From Lysinibacillus sp. OF-1 (GTDB lineage: Bacteria; Bacillota; Bacilli; Bacillales_A; Planococcaceae), in assembly GCF_028356935.1 (NCBI RefSeq), contig NZ_CP102798.1:1984001-2048000 (forward strand): a DNA stretch of 64,000 bases, in the 5' to 3' direction. Every line of letters starts with the position of its first letter. The first letter of the stretch is position 1. Position numbers and translations under genes: made by a program. Positions 16,873 through 24,874 of the stretch are shown piece after piece. Under the pieces are notes generated by a model. The model was given only the letters and a program-made list of their open reading frames with translations. It was not told where the DNA came from and did no database searches.

Positions 16873-17469
16873 ATGTCACTCTTACAAACGTTAATTGAAC
16901 AAGCGAAAAAACCTAATGGCTGGATTGGCTCATGGATGCTACGGATAATGAATATTGCCCATCGAGGTATGTATGCATGGCTCATTCGGCAAGGCGCCAT
17001 CAATGATGGGGATTGTGTGTTAGACATTGGATGCGGGGGCGGAAAAACGCTTCAAAATCTATCCAATTTGAATCCAAATGGTATAATCTATGGTATAGAT
17101 ATTTCTGAGCAGGCAGTGAAGGAATCCATCAAGCTGAATGAAGCACATGTCGCCAGTGGCAAAGTAGTGGTTAAAGAGGCGAGTGTGACAAGCATCCCAT
17201 ACGAGGATCAATTTTTTGATGCCATTACAGCCTTTCAAACACATTATTTTTGGCCATCATTAGAACAAGATGTCAAGGAAGTATGGCGGGTGCTGAAAAA
17301 CGGAGGAAAATTTATTATTATAGCAGAGCTATATAAAATGAATTACCATATGGAAGCTTATCAAACACCAGCTGCAATGAAGCAATTATTAGAACGTACA
17401 GGTTTTCAAACAGTCTATGTTACGGAAAAATCGAGTAAAGGGTGGCTCAGTATGACAGCCATTAAGTAA
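16873..17469 (+). CDS. Class I SAM-dependent methyltransferase
   Basis: A 198-residue enzyme with motif I VLDIGCGGGKTLQNL (about 48-62), motif II acidic GIDIS and a post-II segment PYEDQFFDAITAFQT typical of the Methyltransf_11/25 group. The start ATG16873 follows AAAGGGGG. The substrate is unknown. The tag gene begins 26 bp after its stop, so co-transcription of this gene, tag and the DUF1963 gene is likely. Confidence 0.85.
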   Translation: MSLLQTLIEQAKKPNGWIGSWMLRIMNIAHRGMYAWLIRQGAINDGDCVLDIGCGGGKTLQNLSNLNPNGIIYGIDISEQAVKESIKLNEAHVASGKVVVKEASVTSIPYEDQFFDAITAFQTHYFWPSLEQDVKEVWRVLKNGGKFIIIAELYKMNYHMEAYQTPAAMKQLLERTGFQTVYVTEKSSKGWLSMTAIK

Positions 17470-17495
17470 GAGATACATAAAATGGAGGGAATAAA

Positions 17496-18071
17496 ATGAA
17501 AAGATGTGATTGGGTCAAGTTAGATGAGCCTTTGTATGTGGCATACCATGACAAGGAGTGGGGAGTGCCAGTCTATGAGGATCAGCATTTATTTGAAATG
17601 CTTTGTCTAGAGGGAGCACAGGCAGGGCTAAGCTGGTGGACGATTTTACAAAAGCGTGAAGGCTACCGTGAGGCATTTGATCAATTCGATGTGGAAAAAA
17701 TTATACATTATACAGAGGACAAGCTACAGGCATTACAGCAAGACACACGAATCGTGCGCAATAAATTAAAAATTGCTAGTGTGGTGACAAATGCTAAAGC
17801 CTATCTACAAATCAAGGAAAAATACGGTTCATTCTCTGACTATATTTGGGGATTTGTTGATCACCAGCCATTGATGAATGAATGGGCATCTATAAAAGAT
17901 GTACCTGTGACGACAGAAATTAGTGATCGTATGAGCAAGCAATTAAAGAAGGACGGCTTTAAATTTATCGGTAGCACGATTTGCTATTCCTTTATGCAGG
18001 CAGTTGGCATGGTGAATGATCATACAACGGACTGCTGCTGTCGCCAGAAGGAGCTAGCGCATGACAATTGA
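17496..18071 (+). CDS. tag: DNA-3-methyladenine glycosylase I
   Basis: A 191-residue base-excision enzyme of the Tag family that removes 3-methyladenine from alkylated DNA. The N-terminus KRCDWVKLDEPLYVAYHDKEWGVP and the GAQAGLSWWTILQKREGYREAF signature are diagnostic. The zinc ligands Cys4, a His in the YHDKEW segment, and His/Cys in the C-terminal DHTTDC are present. The length is normal. It has a good ribosome site (GGAGG). Its 3' end overlaps the start of the DUF1963 gene by 11 bp. Confidence 0.95.
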   Translation: MKRCDWVKLDEPLYVAYHDKEWGVPVYEDQHLFEMLCLEGAQAGLSWWTILQKREGYREAFDQFDVEKIIHYTEDKLQALQQDTRIVRNKLKIASVVTNAKAYLQIKEKYGSFSDYIWGFVDHQPLMNEWASIKDVPVTTEISDRMSKQLKKDGFKFIGSTICYSFMQAVGMVNDHTTDCCCRQKELAHDN

Positions 18072-18747
18072 ATATATTCGTGCGCAACTAGCAAAGCAGG
18101 CCACGATTTTTCAAACAGGTGGTATTCGACCGACACATGATTTATTGGAAAGCTGGATTGGCTATGTCGGCTGGTCTTTACCAGAGGAGGAACAACCACC
18201 ATCTGGCTATCAGCCGCTTGCTACCTTCTTTTTAAAAGATCTACCCTATGTACCAGCAGCGCTAAAGCCTTTTCAATTAGTCACACTGTTTGTCGATGAA
18301 CGTCTTTTGGATCATCTAATGGAGGATGATCTTAGTCCTTATTTTCATATTAGAACATACACGACATTGGAAGGTTTAGTAAAGCGTGAATGGCAGCATG
18401 ATGGCATTCGTGCATTTCCTCTCCAACCAAAGCTTATTACGAATGACTATCCAGTATGGGATGGGGGAGGTATACCGCTTCAAATAGAAGAAGATATTTT
18501 GACCTTGGAGCGTGAAGATGAGCTAGAATATTTTGAGGATATCGTAGAAGACCTTTATCCGCTTCATAAAATCGGTGGCTACCCAAGCTTCTGTCAGAGT
18601 GGCTATGATTTTGGAGAGGATACACCATTTGTCCTTCAAATTGCCTCGGATGCGAAGGCACGATTGAACATTGTGGATCATGGCAATTTTTATTTTTTCT
18701 ACAATCCAACAACGCAGACTTGGCGCGTCTATTGCGATTTCTACTGA
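18061..18747 (+). CDS. DUF1963 (YwqG-like) family protein
   Basis: A 228-residue soluble protein recognised from the C-terminal block HKIGGYPSFCQSG followed by FVLQIASD, then GNFYFFYNP and the final W-R-V-Y-C-D-F-Y strand. YwqG/DUF1963 proteins have an unknown biochemical role and often appear as stand-alone genes or with polymorphic-toxin loci. It is translationally coupled to tag by an 11-bp overlap. The 3' end overlaps the convergent gene at 18741 by 7 bp. Confidence 0.8.
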   Translation: MTIEYIRAQLAKQATIFQTGGIRPTHDLLESWIGYVGWSLPEEEQPPSGYQPLATFFLKDLPYVPAALKPFQLVTLFVDERLLDHLMEDDLSPYFHIRTYTTLEGLVKREWQHDGIRAFPLQPKLITNDYPVWDGGGIPLQIEEDILTLEREDELEYFEDIVEDLYPLHKIGGYPSFCQSGYDFGEDTPFVLQIASDAKARLNIVDHGNFYFFYNPTTQTWRVYCDFY

Positions 18748-19049
18748 AGGGAAGAGGGCTTGCCTTTTTCACGAACGGTCCAATCGATGATTCGGTTAAT
18801 CAAGTATAAGCCGAGATACGCTCCTGTCAATAGAAAAAGAGGGTTTAAGAAAACCGCATGAATCGTTGTCATAAAAACCGCATCCTCAAGAATAATGTGC
18901 GTTATAGAAGTAGCAGCAATCGTGCTGAAAAGTATGGCAGCGATGATTCCTACTATGTTGAACAGCAGGCGAAAGATCGCCCATTTGAGCTGTAGATAAA
19001 CCATAAGGCTCGGGATCACAATGGTGGTAGCCAGCATGAAAATGGTCAT
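18741..19049 (-). CDS. Small three-helix membrane protein
   Basis: A 102-residue protein with three predicted transmembrane helices (MLATTIVIPSLMVYLQL; LLFNIVGIIAAILFSTIAA; FLNPLFLLTGAYLGLYLI) and a basic C-terminus. Its start has AAGGATG upstream. The stop overlaps the convergent DUF1963 gene. No family is assigned. Confidence 0.6.
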   Translation of the reverse strand: MTIFMLATTIVIPSLMVYLQLKWAIFRLLFNIVGIIAAILFSTIAATSITHIILEDAVFMTTIHAVFLNPLFLLTGAYLGLYLINRIIDWTVREKGKPSSLQ

Positions 19050-19121
19050 AACATCACATCCTTTCTTTCAGGATGCCCTTGTTCGCTTATGCATAAACAT
19101 CATTGACGATAGGAGGAAAAC

Positions 19122-19325
19122 ATGTTGCGCTGGCAAGATGGAGAGGTGAAAAGAACAAAGAAGGTGAAAAGAGTGGAGCATAAAACGGTCGTAAAAAATG
19201 GCATTGGCTTTGGTTCAGTTTTAGCGATAACGATTTCATGGAGTGTCCATCATTCGATTATTTGGGCAATCATCCATGGCTGTTTTAGCTGGTTGTATGT
19301 TGTATACTATGCCATTACGCGCTAA
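19122..19325 (+). CDS. Small membrane protein with basic N-terminus
   Basis: A 67-residue protein with AGGAGG before ATG19122. A strongly basic N-terminal third (KRTKKVKRVEHKTVVKNG) precedes two short hydrophobic helices (FGSVLAITISWSVHHSIIWAII and CFSWLYVVYYAI) that could form a hairpin. The function is unknown. Confidence 0.55.
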   Translation: MLRWQDGEVKRTKKVKRVEHKTVVKNGIGFGSVLAITISWSVHHSIIWAIIHGCFSWLYVVYYAITR

Positions 19326-19486
19326 GCTTGTCTGTCAAACTATCAACGAAGAGGTTGTTTGAATAAAAATAACTGAGGGTACATAAAAACAAATGTTCAT
19401 AATTTTTGATTTGCCCGCATAAATAACAAAGTGCTCTTTTTCCAAGGCCAATTAAACTGTATGAACGTAGAAGAAAGGTTGATAGT

Positions 19487-19786
19487 ATGACACATCAAGT
19501 AACGGCTTTAAGTAATGTTAATGGAAATGCTACGGGAGTGGAAGGTATTTTACAAAATGTAGCATTTATTTTATCAACGTTTACGATCCCTTGTCCGCTT
19601 CGAGAATATGCGATCAAGTGTGAAACTCGTAAACCCTTCCAACGTATAAAGAAGCTGAACACAACTCGCCTCATAGAATGTATTCAACGTTTTGAGCCAC
19701 GAGCTGTCGTAGTAGATGTTGATTATCTTGGCGATGTCAATAGAGGAAAACTAGAGCCCATTGTCAAAGTGATTGTGAATGCATAA
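19487..19786 (+). CDS. GPW/gp25-family (phage baseplate-like) protein, orphan
   Basis: The 99-residue product matches the gp25/lysozyme-like baseplate fold: VEGILQNVAFILSTFTIPCP is the usual conserved N-terminal block (polar residues, LQN, I-L-S-T, P-L), and LIECIQRFEPRAVVVDVDYL contains the family hallmark E-P-R. In contractile tails and injection systems gp25 joins the sheath to the baseplate. Here no other tail gene is nearby. The start ATG19487 follows AAAGG. It may be a domesticated or relic phage gene, or part of a dispersed system. Confidence 0.65.
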   Translation: MTHQVTALSNVNGNATGVEGILQNVAFILSTFTIPCPLREYAIKCETRKPFQRIKKLNTTRLIECIQRFEPRAVVVDVDYLGDVNRGKLEPIVKVIVNA

Positions 19787-19800
19787 TAGAAAAAAGTGTA

Positions 19801-19834
19801 TTCTGCCAGGTTTGAGTCAAATAACCTGGCAGAA
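19801..19834. terminator. Hairpin between convergent gp25-like and coat-like genes
   Basis: A perfect 12-bp stem TTCTGCCAGGTT / AACCTGGCAGAA. The T-run (after TACAC) is on the minus strand, so it serves the gene at 19903 best and may be bidirectional. Confidence 0.65.
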
Positions 19835-19902
19835 GATCAAATGTGCTAGTAGTGGTAGGATTTATAGTATATGAATTGGTATCCAACAGGGCGTTCAAAC
19901 AT

Positions 19903-20427
19903 TTACGCTAGATTGGCACTTCTAATGGCGATAATTTGTTGGCAATCGATGATGAGTGGCGACGCGGCTGCACCGGCTACCTCAAAGAATGTTGCACAGC
20001 AAGTTTTAGAATCTAAGCTGATAAAATAAATACCCGCGAAACTACCGCCACCTGCTAAAATAACATCTACGAAAGCACCAGTAGACAGGCATTTTAATTG
20101 ATGACAAATACAGCCTTTACAGTGGTGATCTTTAGCATGTTCCGCCTCGTAGTAATAATCTTCTTCATCACAGTATTTTTCCTCTTTTTTGCAATGGCAG
20201 TGCTTATGCTTTTGTTCCCGCTGACATGGCTCATTTTTTTGCCAACACTTGCATCCATCCTGTTTATGTTCCCATTTATATTGGTCATACTTATGCTTGC
20301 ACTTACATTCTTCTACTTTGTGCTCACATTTCTTCTGTAAATGACAATTACATTTTACATACTGTTCACAGCACTTTTCTTTTTTCTTATTCCAATTCAT
20401 ATAATGGCTAAATCTACTATCTTGCAT
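19903..20427 (-). CDS. Cys/His/Lys-rich spore coat-like protein
   Basis: A 174-residue protein. Residues 1-105 are low-complexity, dominated by Cys, His, Lys and Glu (KCNCHLQKKCEHKVEECKCK). The C-terminal 65 residues are a compact Gly/Ala-rich domain (FVDVILAGGGSFAGIYFISL, then CCATFFEVAGAAASPLIIDC) reminiscent of the CotY/CotZ-type coat and exosporium proteins. Such Cys-rich proteins cross-link in the spore outer layers. The start is preceded by AGGGAG. Coat assignment is inference from composition and the C-terminal pattern. Confidence 0.5.
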   Translation of the reverse strand: MQDSRFSHYMNWNKKKEKCCEQYVKCNCHLQKKCEHKVEECKCKHKYDQYKWEHKQDGCKCWQKNEPCQREQKHKHCHCKKEEKYCDEEDYYYEAEHAKDHHCKGCICHQLKCLSTGAFVDVILAGGGSFAGIYFISLDSKTCCATFFEVAGAAASPLIIDCQQIIAIRSANLA

Positions 20428-20664
20428 CTTTTAATCTCCCTTTTTGTTAGTTTTTTAGTAATGGTAGCGCTCACCTTTACACTTATAATCTATGAAATGA
20501 TGAACGATACTTCTTGGTAATTGCCCCCTGCGACAGCTTAAAATTATTTTTTGAAAAATCAAGAGAGAGATAGCCATAGATAATTGTGATAACCCTAACA
20601 GTTTTCAGGAGAAAAGATTGCTAGACTTCCGCCTGTTAATTTCATGAAGAAATGGAGTGAATGT

Positions 20665-21051
20665 ATGAAGAGAATACTGCAAATCTTCTTTCTTTTCATG
20701 TGCTTAATAGTAGTGATCTCATTGCTAATTGTACAAAGGCAGCCTTTAACCACAGCGACCAGTACGAATAGTCCAACTCCCTATGCAGAGGAGCTTGGCC
20801 AAAAATTACAGACTACAGATTTTACGAAAAAGGTGTTGCAGGAGATACGAGAGGTAGGCTACGCCCCTGATAGTACTGTTGGCTATTTAATAGACTCGCC
20901 AGAACATCAGGTCATCACGATTCAATTACACAATGGCGAAGAAATTGATGTAAGTACAGAAAGTGAGATTCAATCCATCATCGACGAGCTGGCCAGAAAA
21001 AACAATATCCCTCTATTTATGGTTAATGTCCAGCTAATAGAGGCTAAATGA
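20665..21051 (+). CDS. N-terminally anchored hypothetical protein
   Basis: ATG20665 (GGAGTG 8 nt upstream) is preferred to the in-frame ATG20644. The 128-residue product has one N-terminal membrane helix (ILQIFFLFMCLIVVISLLI), then an extracytoplasmic domain with alternating helix and strand (FTKKVLQEIREVGYAPDS, then VITIQLHNGEEIDVSTESE). No family is recognised. It may be a lipoprotein-like sensor or structural protein. Confidence 0.55.
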   Translation: MKRILQIFFLFMCLIVVISLLIVQRQPLTTATSTNSPTPYAEELGQKLQTTDFTKKVLQEIREVGYAPDSTVGYLIDSPEHQVITIQLHNGEEIDVSTESEIQSIIDELARKNNIPLFMVNVQLIEAK

Positions 21052-21138
21052 GCTGAGAGGGAGGCACATGGGATAGTGTCTCCTTTTACATATAAAGGGA
21101 AATTAAAGCATGCTATAATAAGAAAAGAGGTGAGATCA

Positions 21139-21759
21139 ATGAAAATCTTAGTATTAGGGGCGAGTGGACGTGTAGGTAGCCATCTAGTTGAGCTGGCATT
21201 AAAGGATCAGCACGAGGTCACTATATTGGTCCGTGATCCTGATAAAATACAGCAACATCATCAACAGCTGCGTGTTATTCAAGGAAATGTTTTAAATAGG
21301 CAGGATGTTGAGCAGGCAATGGTTAATGTGGGCGTGGTGGTCAGTGCATTAAATACAGATGGTCGCGATACATTATCGGCGAGTTTACCGTTGATACTTG
21401 AGGCGATGACACAACAACAGGTGAAAAGAATCATTACAATCGGAACAGCAGGGATTTTACAAAGTCGTGTTACACCGACGATTCTCCGCTATCAATCGAC
21501 TGAATCTAAACAAAAATCCACGTTTGCCGCACAGGAGCACCAACATGTATTCGAACAATTACAGCAGTCTGATAGGGACTGGACGATTGTCTGTCCTACT
21601 TATCTACCTAAAGGAGCTTGGACAGGGAACTACCGAATCGAACGTGATTTCTTGCCAGAGGGTGGCACTCAAATTTCAGTAGCAGATACTGCAGACTTTG
21701 CCTATCAACAAATCTTTAGCGAGGAATTTTTGAAGACACGGGTAGGTATTGCGTATTAA
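21139..21759 (+). CDS. NAD(P)-binding Rossmann-fold protein (NmrA/SDR-a5 type)
   Basis: A 206-residue protein starting at ATG21139 after AGAGGTGAG. The dinucleotide-binding motif is MKILVLGASGRVGSHL (G-x-x-G-x-x-G). It lacks a classical YxxxK, as in atypical SDRs that act as NAD(P)H sensors or quinone/flavin reductases. The C-terminal VCPTYLPKGAWTGNYRIE fits this group. The small membrane-protein gene begins 15 bp later, so the two may share an mRNA. Confidence 0.8.
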   Translation: MKILVLGASGRVGSHLVELALKDQHEVTILVRDPDKIQQHHQQLRVIQGNVLNRQDVEQAMVNVGVVVSALNTDGRDTLSASLPLILEAMTQQQVKRIITIGTAGILQSRVTPTILRYQSTESKQKSTFAAQEHQHVFEQLQQSDRDWTIVCPTYLPKGAWTGNYRIERDFLPEGGTQISVADTADFAYQQIFSEEFLKTRVGIAY

Positions 21760-21774
21760 AAAGGGGAATGAGAG

Positions 21775-21957
21775 ATGAAAATTATTCATGCCATCATTGG
21801 TATGGTTATCATTGTCGTGGGACTTACATTCCTCAGTACAACGATTGAAGAGGCGCCTGTTAGAAATGTGATGCTGAAAATCTATGGCAGTATTCTAGTT
21901 TTTATGGGTACATTCTATCTCAAAAAAATTGCGAAATTTGGTAAGCAAATAGTCTAA
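21775..21957 (+). CDS. Two-helix membrane mini-protein
   Basis: A 60-residue protein with two hydrophobic helices (AIIGMVIIVVGLTFL and MLKIYGSILVFMGTFYL) and a basic tail. It has the same plan and similar residues as the 68-residue protein at 60388-60594 (for example ALLGIALIMVG and LLRIIGVLSILQGVHLL), so the two look paralogous. GGGAATGAG precedes the ATG. The function is unknown. Confidence 0.55.
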   Translation: MKIIHAIIGMVIIVVGLTFLSTTIEEAPVRNVMLKIYGSILVFMGTFYLKKIAKFGKQIV

Positions 21958-22097
21958 ATGAACTTATTGCTTTAACTTCTTTTCATACCAGCAGTCAATC
22001 CAATATTTCAAATGAGTGAAAAAATATACTGATATTTTCCTTTTTATAGAAGGTTTGCTATACTTTATGTCGAATATATCATTGAAGAGGTGATTGT

Positions 22098-22253
22098 ATG
22101 GACAAAGAAATATCAAATAACTGTCAATATCCTCAACACCTAACAGGCCATGATGGAATCGAAACGACAGAATTATATGTCATCAAGATCACAAAGGAAC
22201 AAGTGGATAGGTTGATTGAGGATATCGATCAAACATTAAAGGCGTCTACATGA
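22098..22253 (+). CDS. Small soluble protein (51 aa)
   Basis: ATG22098 has GAGGTG 5 nt upstream and a 51-codon frame that ends at TGA 22251 within a terminator stem. The product begins MDKEISNNCQYPQHLTGHDG and ends in an amphipathic helix (KEQVDRLIEDIDQTLKA). Good ribosome site plus terminator make it a credible gene. The function is unknown. Confidence 0.5.
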   Translation: MDKEISNNCQYPQHLTGHDGIETTELYVIKITKEQVDRLIEDIDQTLKAST

Positions 22254-22264
22254 CGTCTTTTTTT
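22241..22264 (+). terminator. Terminator overlapping the end of the 51-aa gene
   Basis: GGCGTC pairs with GACGTC (one G-T pair) across a short loop, followed by TTTTTTT. Confidence 0.65.
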
Positions 22265-22274
22265 AATGGCAAAA

Positions 22275-22397
22275 AGGCCACCTTCAGGGGAAAGTGACCT
22301 CAAAACAGGAGAGCTTTGGAAAGGCTAGATTTGCTTTACACTACTATACATATGAAAAAGTAATTTTGTTTGCTAGCCATTTGCCCGAGAAATAGAT
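22275..22397 (+). repeat. Structured intergenic repeat, copy A
   Basis: This is one of three related stretches (see 24657-24790 and 58595-58700). They share a GTGACC/GTGCCC-type hairpin, then an AACA-GGAG segment, a second stem-loop, and the conserved tail CACTACTATACATATGA. Copies A and B also share a later ATTTGCC...ATAGATTA. No conserved protein is encoded. Confidence 0.5.
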
Positions 22398-22446
22398 TAA
22401 AATTTCTTGAATTTCTAGCATACCACTGCCTGCATTATGTACAACC

Positions 22447-22647
22447 TCAGTCCTTTCGACATGAAAAGGAATAATTCAATGCCAAATAATCTCGTACGAT
22501 TTTTGGCTGTCCTCCATTTTCAAGACATAGCTTACTAGCAATTTTAATTTCCTGCTGATTATAGTGAGATTGTGCCCCAATCAAAAATATGCCTGACAGT
22601 ATCAATAAAGTACCGATTCCCAAAACATATTTTATAATCCTTTTCAA
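22447..22647 (-). CDS. Small membrane-anchored protein with C-x3-GG-x-P...C motif
   Basis: A 66-residue protein with an N-terminal membrane helix (YVLGIGTLLILSGIFLIGA), a short outer segment and the C-terminal pattern LCLENGGQPKIV...NYSFSCRKD. The Cys pair and GG-x-P spacing match the C-terminus of the 2998-3564 product, suggesting a common extracellular mini-domain. The ATG has GGAGGT upstream (reverse complement of ACCTCC). The function is unknown. Confidence 0.6.
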   Translation of the reverse strand: MKRIIKYVLGIGTLLILSGIFLIGAQSHYNQQEIKIASKLCLENGGQPKIVRDYLALNYSFSCRKD

Positions 22648-22714
22648 TCAACTGACCTCCATTTCCACCTGCCTATTTTCTAGCATATGTTTGACTAGCA
22701 AAGCAATATGTTAA

Positions 22715-22774
22715 TTGACATTTTGTATGCAAATGTATACAATTAGTTTAAATAAATGTATACAATTGTATACA
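22715..22774 (+). promoter_or_regulatory. Promoter with overlapping TGTATACA operators
   Basis: TTGACA (22715-22720) and TACAAT (22738-22743) are spaced 17 bp. Palindromic TGTATACA boxes lie at 22734-22741 (over the -10), 22757-22764 and 22767-22774, and a relative TTTGTATGCAAA begins near 22722. The layout predicts repression by a dimeric regulator, possibly encoded by the next gene. Confidence 0.65.
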
Positions 22775-22793
22775 AGAGGAGGATTTTTATTAA

Positions 22794-23128
22794 TGAGAGG
22801 TTCTGGATTTAGAGAACATATGCGAGAAGGACATCACCGTGGAGGACGTCATAGAGGCATGGATGGTGCAGCACAGCGAGGAGCGAAAACATTCCGACGA
22901 GGCAAGGCTATTTCATTTTTAGAAATGCTACATGTTAAGCGAGCAACGATTAAACAGCAATTAGAGCAGCCTGAGTTTCAATCGATTCAGCAAATTTTGA
23001 TAGGGGAATTAAAAGCGATTGACATGGTCATCCAAGAATTCAGCCAGTTATTTGACATTCAGGAAGGTGAAACAACGGAAGCAGCTGACAGTCCACAGGA
23101 GGAAAATGTGCATGAAACAAATGAATAA
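22794..23128 (+). CDS. Arg/His-rich small protein, possible regulator
   Basis: A 111-residue protein from ATG22794 (GAGGAGG upstream). The first 50 residues are rich in Arg, His and Gly (FREHMREGHHRGGRHRG), then RRGKAISFLEMLHVKRATIK and ELKAIDMVIQEFSQLFDIQE form helices, ending in an acidic tail. I cannot name the family. The operator boxes just upstream and its coupling to an O-methyltransferase gene (17-bp overlap) make a local regulatory role plausible. Confidence 0.55.
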
Positions 23129-23750
23129 CTATATTGATACGCTATTTTATCAGCAGGATACGCTGTTAGAGAATGTTATTTCCTCCATTGCAGAAAAAGG
23201 CATGCCTGCCATTTCCGTGTCACCATCTTCAGGGAAACTGCTGACGATGCTTGTATCGATTACAGGGGCTAAGGCTTTATTAGAAATCGGTGCGCTCGGT
23301 GGGTATAGTGGCATCTGTTTGGCAAGAGGATTGGATGCAGAAGGTTCATTGACTTCATTAGAGTTAGATGAAAGCTATGCACAGCTTGCTGCTAAAAATC
23401 TTGCCAAGGCAGGCTTTGAGAAGCAGGTTACCTATTTGACGGGCCCTGCATTAAACAGCCTGGAAAAGCTAGTAGCAGATGGACGACGTTTTGATTTGTT
23501 CTTTATTGATGCGGATAAGGATAATTATGAAAATTATGTAACGGCGTGCATCAAGCTGGCAAACCCTGGTGCATTAATTGTGACAGACAATGTCCTGGCA
23601 GGGGGCAGTGTAGTAGACCCTGAGGCTACACCAAAGCGTTATACAGCCATCATGAAAAAATTCAACGTGACGATCGCTAATCATCCACAGCTTGAGTCCA
23701 TCCTTCTCCCAATTGGGGATGGTATAACCGTTTCCAAGGTTAAAAAATAG
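23112..23750 (+). CDS. O-methyltransferase (YrrM/COMT-like)
   Basis: A 212-residue class I enzyme of the Methyltransf_3 (catechol/caffeoyl-CoA O-methyltransferase) family. Motif I is LLEIGALGGYSGICLARGL, then TSLELDESYAQLAAKNL. The metal-binding block is FFIDADKDNYENYV and LIVTDNVLAGGSV is typical. It uses SAM and a divalent metal to methylate hydroxyl groups. ATG23112 lies inside the previous gene, giving translational coupling. It is controlled by the TGTATACA promoter. Confidence 0.88.
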   Translation: MKQMNNYIDTLFYQQDTLLENVISSIAEKGMPAISVSPSSGKLLTMLVSITGAKALLEIGALGGYSGICLARGLDAEGSLTSLELDESYAQLAAKNLAKAGFEKQVTYLTGPALNSLEKLVADGRRFDLFFIDADKDNYENYVTACIKLANPGALIVTDNVLAGGSVVDPEATPKRYTAIMKKFNVTIANHPQLESILLPIGDGITVSKVKK

Positions 23751-23810
23751 TATAACGAACTGACTATTAATGGTAAAATATTGTTAGCAAACAATAAGGG
23801 AGAGATGCTT

Positions 23811-24368
23811 TTGAAGCAAGCACTAGTGGTGATTGATGCACAGCAAGAACTAATCGAGGGTAATCAGGATGAACAAGCTGTCTATCAGAAAAACGAATTA
23901 CTGGAGACAATCAATGCCGTCATCCAGAAGGCCGCCGAAGCCCAGGCACATATTATTTTTGTTCGTGACCAAGATGTGGCAGGTGGCGAAGGGGAAGGCT
24001 TTCAAGTACATCCAGCGATACAAGTTCCAACGACAGCTGTCTTCTTTGATAAACTGGCAACGAATGCTTTTTACAAAACAGGCTTACTGGACTATTTACA
24101 GACCCATGACATTAAACATTTAGTGATGATGGGCTGTAAAACCGAGCATTGTGTGGATACAGCAGTAAAAACAGCAACCGTTCATGGCTTTGATGTCACA
24201 TTAGTGGCAGAAGGTCATTCCACTAACGGCTCCGACTGTTTATCACCAGAAGCTATTATTGCACATCATAACGACATTTTACATGGCCATTACAATGTGG
24301 ATCATTTCTCACTTGTGCGCAACGCCGATGAAGCACTATTTAAACCAACACATAATAATTATCGCTAA
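23811..24368 (+). CDS. Isochorismatase-family cysteine hydrolase
   Basis: A 185-residue protein starting at TTG23811 (GGGAG 8 nt upstream), which gives the canonical N-terminus MKQALVVIDAQQELIEG. The catalytic Asp is in VVIDAQ, the Lys in the FDKLATNAF region, and the nucleophile Cys in MMGCKTEHCVDTAV. Members include nicotinamidases and N-carbamoyl hydrolases; the exact substrate cannot be told. It has its own terminator. Confidence 0.88.
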   Translation: MKQALVVIDAQQELIEGNQDEQAVYQKNELLETINAVIQKAAEAQAHIIFVRDQDVAGGEGEGFQVHPAIQVPTTAVFFDKLATNAFYKTGLLDYLQTHDIKHLVMMGCKTEHCVDTAVKTATVHGFDVTLVAEGHSTNGSDCLSPEAIIAHHNDILHGHYNVDHFSLVRNADEALFKPTHNNYR

Positions 24369-24372
24369 CAAA

Positions 24373-24404
24373 AAATGACCAAGAATCTAGGTTCTTGGTC
24401 ATTT
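24373..24404 (+). terminator. Terminator after the cysteine hydrolase gene
   Basis: ATGACCAAGAA / TTCTTGGTCAT stem followed by TTTCAT; a run of A on the other side allows minus-strand use. Confidence 0.85.
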
Positions 24405-24656
24405 CATATTAGGATTGAAAATCATCCTACTACAGTACATACGATGCTATAACGTATCAAACATAGCCCCTGAATATTCAAAGACCCCCTTAAATAAAGC
24501 GCATAGTATGCTTGAAAAAAGGTCGCTTGGCTATATTTAATAATAGTAGTAAATGGCATATACAGAAAATTTAAAAATTACATTGCATCATGAATTCTTC
24601 TATTTATAAGGGTGTTTTACAAATATTCACATGTAAGCTATTGCTGGTTACAATGG
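24405..24656. other. Intergenic region without a recognisable gene
   Basis: About 250 bp of AT-rich DNA with no frame carrying a ribosome site. It leads into structured repeat copy B. Confidence 0.35.
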
Positions 24657-24790
24657 ATAGGGCCACCGTGCGAGCAGTGACCCTAAGTATCAAGTCAGGA
24701 GGTGTAAGGCTAAAAAATTAGCTTTACACTATTATATATATGAGAAAATAGCTTCGAAAGTTAGTTATTTGCCTGTTCGATAGATTATTT
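24657..24790 (+). repeat. Structured intergenic repeat, copy B
   Basis: Hairpin 1 pairs AGGGCCAC with GTGACCCT. TCAGGAG follows, then a near-perfect stem-loop (GTGTAAGGCTAA with TTAGCTTTACAC) and the tail CACTATTATATATATGAG, then ATTTGCCTGTTCGATAGATT. It matches copy A in order and sequence and copy C in its first half. It lies just upstream of the AraC-type regulator gene. Confidence 0.55.
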
Positions 24791-24874
24791 TTTGAAAGGC
24801 GACTAAATGGTGCATCAATTGTCGGATGTCGTATTGTTATGCCTGTTAAGATAGTGATAAGGAAGGTGATGGAT

